Origin: Sphaerulina vaccinii
Lineage: Eukaryota > Ascomycota > Dothideomycetes > Mycosphaerellales > Mycosphaerellaceae
Direction of reading: 5' to 3'
DNA: 64,000 nt
Assembly (NCBI GenBank): GCA_022570795.1
Contig: JAKUDP010000016.1
Location: forward strand, 1,257,198 to 1,321,197
How positions within the stretch are numbered: the stretch's first letter is position 1; the number at the start of each line of letters is the position of its first letter. The notes beneath the pieces were generated by a model that had not been told where the DNA came from, searched no databases, and was given only the letters and a program-made list of their open reading frames with translations. Shown here piece after piece: positions 59,971 through 64,000 of the stretch. The position numbers and the translations under genes were made by a program.

Positions 59971-60216
59971 TATTAGAAAGTATAGTCTAGTTAGACTATC
60001 TAAGAGACAGCCTCTAGGGATTAGAATATATAATATAGGTTATATAATAATAGGTCGTATAACTTATCTAATACTCTATATCTTAGAAGGAGATGCAATC
60101 TATAACTAACTAATACAATTAATATAGTTAGTTCCTATCTGACGCTTCTACTTCTATCGCGTATTGAGACTCTTCCTATATATCGTAGGTATATATATTG
60201 TCGTCCTATTTCGATA
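59971..60216 (+). repeat. 5' LTR of copia element 5
   Basis: 246 bases, family LTR in plus orientation; the PBS starts at 60217. Confidence 0.9.
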
Positions 60217-63200
60217 GGTTATAAGCCCGGGTTTGTAGAAGAAGTATCAGATAGTAATAGTTGGCCTTTTCTAATAGTAGGACACAAACCTATAATAAAA
60301 GGAGTATCGGGAGACTCGAGGTATACCTATCTATACTACTAAGAAAATATAGAAGATCCCGGCGAGTTCCGGACGTTCCTATAAGTAGATAAGATAGAGA
60401 AGAACCTAGTAAGGTATACTTAAAGAGCAGAGCTCAAAAGGTATAAAGAGGAAAAGGTAAGCTAGAGGCTAAAGTACTATTTTATATAGATAAGACTTAA
60501 CCTCTATACTAAAGTACTACTAATACTTTAGAAAGGTATATCTCTCTAAAAAGAGACTATTTAAGTCTATCTATAAATATAGATAAATAGGAAGTATAGG
60601 AAACTATACTAAGCTTATCTAAGAGAGAAGGAAGAGAGTTTTAGACTAGGAAAGTAGCTATCTAGAAACTACTACTAAAATTATTTAAAAGAGTATTAAT
60701 TTTTAAAGTTTAGTTTTTAATATTTTAGGTAAAATAGATTAAGAGTAAGAAAGTAGATTTAGAGGCAAGAGAGCTATACTAGTCCTATTAAGAGAGAACT
60801 AGAGGCTATAGTTTAGACTATAGGAAAACAACCTAGAGGAAAAGGAGATCTTCTAGGTAATCTTAGACCTAAGAGATACTAAAAAAGGAATATTATAGAC
60901 TCCCCGGTCGGAGGAGTCGTTCTTATTATCTATAAAGACACCTAATAGTTTCCTAGGGCTAGAATACTTAAAATTTAGCCTATAGTAGAGGAAAGCAAAT
61001 ACTTAGGCAATCTATAAGCTAACTAAGTACCTAGGGCAGGATAATTAGAATAAGGTAATAGAGGAGAAGAGGGCCTTTAATATCTAGACAACCCTATATA
61101 ATAAGTATAGCAAGGTCTAGCAAGCCTATATAATAGCTATTATCTAGGAGTATATAAACTTTAAAATAGGACTAGAAGATAGAATTAGAAGCTTATAGGT
61201 CTACCTTAGAAACCTAGGTAGAAGGATAGTAGAGATTAACTAGAGAGAGTCTTACTACAAGACTCTAGAAACAAGGATTAAGTATCTACTCTTCTCCCTA
61301 CTAGATAGATACAAGAGTACTAGATAGACTATCCTAGCTTAGAAGAACCTAATACTAGAGGACATCCTCTAGATACTAGAAGTAGAAGAGTCTATAGACT
61401 AAAAAGAGACGGCTATATTTGCTAGGAAAGGTGCCTAGCGACTACTAGAATATTTCCTCTATAAGGGACTATATACCTAGAGAGAATGCCCTAGACTCGA
61501 ATAGGCAAAGAGGGCTACTAAGTCCTATTAGGCCCTAGGGACCCGACCAAATAGGGTCGAAAAGAGACCCTCTCTAATACGAGCTAGGAGGAGTTCTTTA
61601 CTTAACAAGGATAAGCTAAAAGTAGTAGTAAAAAGACTCTAGCTCGAAGTACAATCTCTTAAGAAATTAAGTAAGAAATACCCGAAAAAGGCTTTTATAG
61701 TATAAGATATAGGGTCGCTAACTACTTTAGACCTATCCTAGACCCTATCTAAGGATAAGGATATTAATAAAGTAGCCTACTCTACTATAGAAGCCAAAGG
61801 CAAGTATAGACTATTAGAATAGCTACTTAACTCTTATACTTCTACCTATATAACTAACTAAGAATTACTTTTTAGGGAACTAAAGCCTCTTTAGGCTAGA
61901 AAGTAGATTAAGGTTGGAGGTAGCTATCTAATAGCTATATATATAGGAAAAGTAGTAATAGGGGGTAGGAAGGGCAAACAGATTATACTAAGGGATATTC
62001 TTTTTGTACCTAGACTTGGAGTAAATCTTGTTTTATAGAATTAGTTTAGTAAGCAGTTCGGTATTTAACTACCAAAATTCATACTTGTTTCAGCCTCTAG
62101 AAAAGTAGTTGTCTAGACAAGAATGTTAGGAGGAGTCCTATTTATTAAGGAGATTAATAAGAGTCTAGCTAAGTCTATTAGGCTCCGAGGGCTCGACCGA
62201 AATTAAGTATACTTCTTATAGGAATTAATAGATAAAGTATATACTTTCTATATATTAGAGAGTACCTAGAATTAGTAGGAGCTCTAGTATCGAAGGCTTA
62301 TATATTTTGGGGAGAAGGTAGTAAAGGACCTTTACTAGGTTTTAGATTTGAAGAGCCTAATACTAATTCCAAAGGAGTATAGAGTATATAGGGTCTGTGC
62401 AATAGTAAAGATAAAGTAGTATAGAGGGAAAGAGATATAGTAGAAGCCCTAAAGGCTAGCTCTTATATCTATTAATATCTATAGACCCCTACCTATCTTA
62501 AAATTAGAATTTAAGTAGTAGCTTAAAATTATTAACAACTTCTTAAGAAAGAAGTAGGCCTTCCTACTAAAGTTAAGAATAGATATACTACCTACCCTCT
62601 ACTAATAGAAAAAGAATACGGAGCTTTAATCTAGAAATTCTCTCTAAGTAGTAAGAAGTAATAGAGCTAGGGAGCTTCTTACTATACTAAAGTAGTAGGA
62701 GAGAGAGAATAGAATCTCTTTCTATACTACTAAGGTATATAACTCTATTTAGAATAGAGTTATTAAAAGGTCGATCTAGACTTCTAAAGAAAAAGTAAGG
62801 GCAATACTAGAAGAATCTAATATACTAATTAAGTTCTAGCCTAAGGTACTAGAAGCAAGTATTATTATTAGGAATGCTTTTCAAATAGGCTAGATATTAA
62901 TAGATTTAAGGTCTTACCGAGGAGGCATTCTTAGGACAGAGACCTCTAGTATTATACTTTAGAGTCTAGGGCTATAGAGTAGTAGTATATATAAACCCGA
63001 AGTTCTAGCTAGCTAGGATAAAGATTAGATAAACTAATAAATAGAGGCAAGGATGCCGTATTCGTTAGTTATATTCTAGATACTACTAAAATATAGCTTT
63101 TCTAGAAGCCTAATATAGGGGCTATTAAGGCCTATAGTAATACTAAGTAGTTTAAGTATAAGAAAGGAGGAGATTTGGAGTTAAATATTCCTAAGCTTAA

Positions 63201-64000
63201 CTAATCTAGTAGCGTACTAGTTAGGGAACTAGTTAGGAGACTAAAGAAGTAGAAGGAGTTCTAAAGTCCGTCGGGCCCTAGAGGCCCGACTAAATATTAA
63301 CTACTATTTATATAGCTTGGACCTCTACCGAAGAACAAGGAGGAGTACTAGAGGATAGATCTAGAAGAAGAAAACTCTAGGAGTATATAGCTTTAGGAGG
63401 AGAAAATTAGAATAGAGTAGCCGACTAATTAGCCGACCGAAGTTCGTTAAGGGACTAGTAGAAATATATATATTAGAAAATATCTAGATATTATATAAGA
63501 TCTACTAGAAGCAAGAGTACAATTCTAGAAGAGAAGGAGATCTCTCTTAGATAAAGGGAAAGGACCTAAACCTAAGGCCTATAGTATAGTTATAAAGTAG
63601 GTTCTCTAAAAGAGGTAGAGAGATAAGAAGATAATATACCTAACCTAAAGTATTATAAGGCATTTCTTAGCCTAATTAAAGAAGAAAGGAATTATATCTA
63701 GGAAACCTTAGTAGAGATTAAAAAGGTTGCATTTATAGTACTCGGACCTAATATTACTTTAAAGCAAGAGGTCCCTATTCCAAAGTCCTATAAAGAGGCA
63801 ATATAGGATCCTAAATAGGGCTATATATAGGAAGAAGTAATCTAGAGAGAACTAGTAGCTTTAGATAGCAACTATACCTAGAAGCCGGTTATACTACTAA
63901 AGGGTACAAACCTTATAATATCTAGGTAGGTCTTTAATATAAAAAGATTAATTAGTAGAGCTATTAAAAAGTTTAAAGTAAGACTAGTTACTAGAGGGTT
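59971..64000 (+). mobile_element. Copia element 5, plus strand, running off the window
   Basis: LTR, PBS, gag (knuckle near 61443-61485), integrase (W-HRRL near 62287, here W-YRRL) and the region before RT; the window ends within pol. Frames are broken by stops and by small indels (for example near 62880-62920). A GC palindrome is present at 63270-63290. Confidence 0.87.

Overview
The window looks like a chromosome segment of a filamentous ascomycete, probably a Dothideomycete. The evidence is short GT-AG introns (about 50-63 bp) with CTAAC-like branch sites, fungal gene families (tricalbin, Tam41, Bir1, HET, DUF4246), and long AT-rich blocks riddled with TAG/TAA stops from C-to-T and G-to-A changes, the mark of repeat-induced point mutation (RIP). 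No species is assigned.

Layout. (1) 1-8.4 kb is a RIP-degraded Ty1/copia element (2483-8209) nested in the RNase H region of an older, unrelated copia element. (2) 8.4-31.8 kb is a gene island of normal composition: a PY-motif single-pass membrane protein, a short-chain dehydrogenase, a tricalbin (ER-plasma membrane tether), two paralogous RING-finger genes in tandem, a CorA-like transporter, Tam41 divergent from a Bir1-type BIR protein, a HET-domain protein and a diverged secreted pectate lyase (PL3-like). (3) 31.8-47.5 kb is one large composite: a tyrosine-recombinase (DIRS/Ngaro-type) retrotransposon whose split direct repeats A1...B1-A2-B2 are still readable. Its RT gene is broken by two copia elements arranged LTR-internal-LTR-internal-LTR. 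(4) 47.5-50.8 kb is a small island with a DUF4246 gene that appears to carry a frameshift. (5) 50.8-64 kb is again RIP-degraded: an unidentified block, a Ty3/gypsy element cut in its RT by a minus-strand copia, which is itself cut by a plus-strand copia running off the window.

The core genes serve lipid transfer and membrane contact sites (tricalbin), mitochondrial phospholipid synthesis (Tam41), chromosome segregation (Bir1), ubiquitination (RING proteins, PY adaptor) and ion transport (CorA). The genes nearest the repeat blocks (HET, PL3-like, DUF4246) are of accessory type, and the last two show signs of divergence or decay.

The least routine observations are the split-direct-repeat retrotransposon with unequally mutated repeat copies, the LTR-sharing copia tandem, short GC-rich palindromes at fixed points inside the copia copies, an in-frame TAG followed by 107 open codons at the tricalbin 3' end, and a RING gene pair with one versus two copies of an unnamed C-terminal module.
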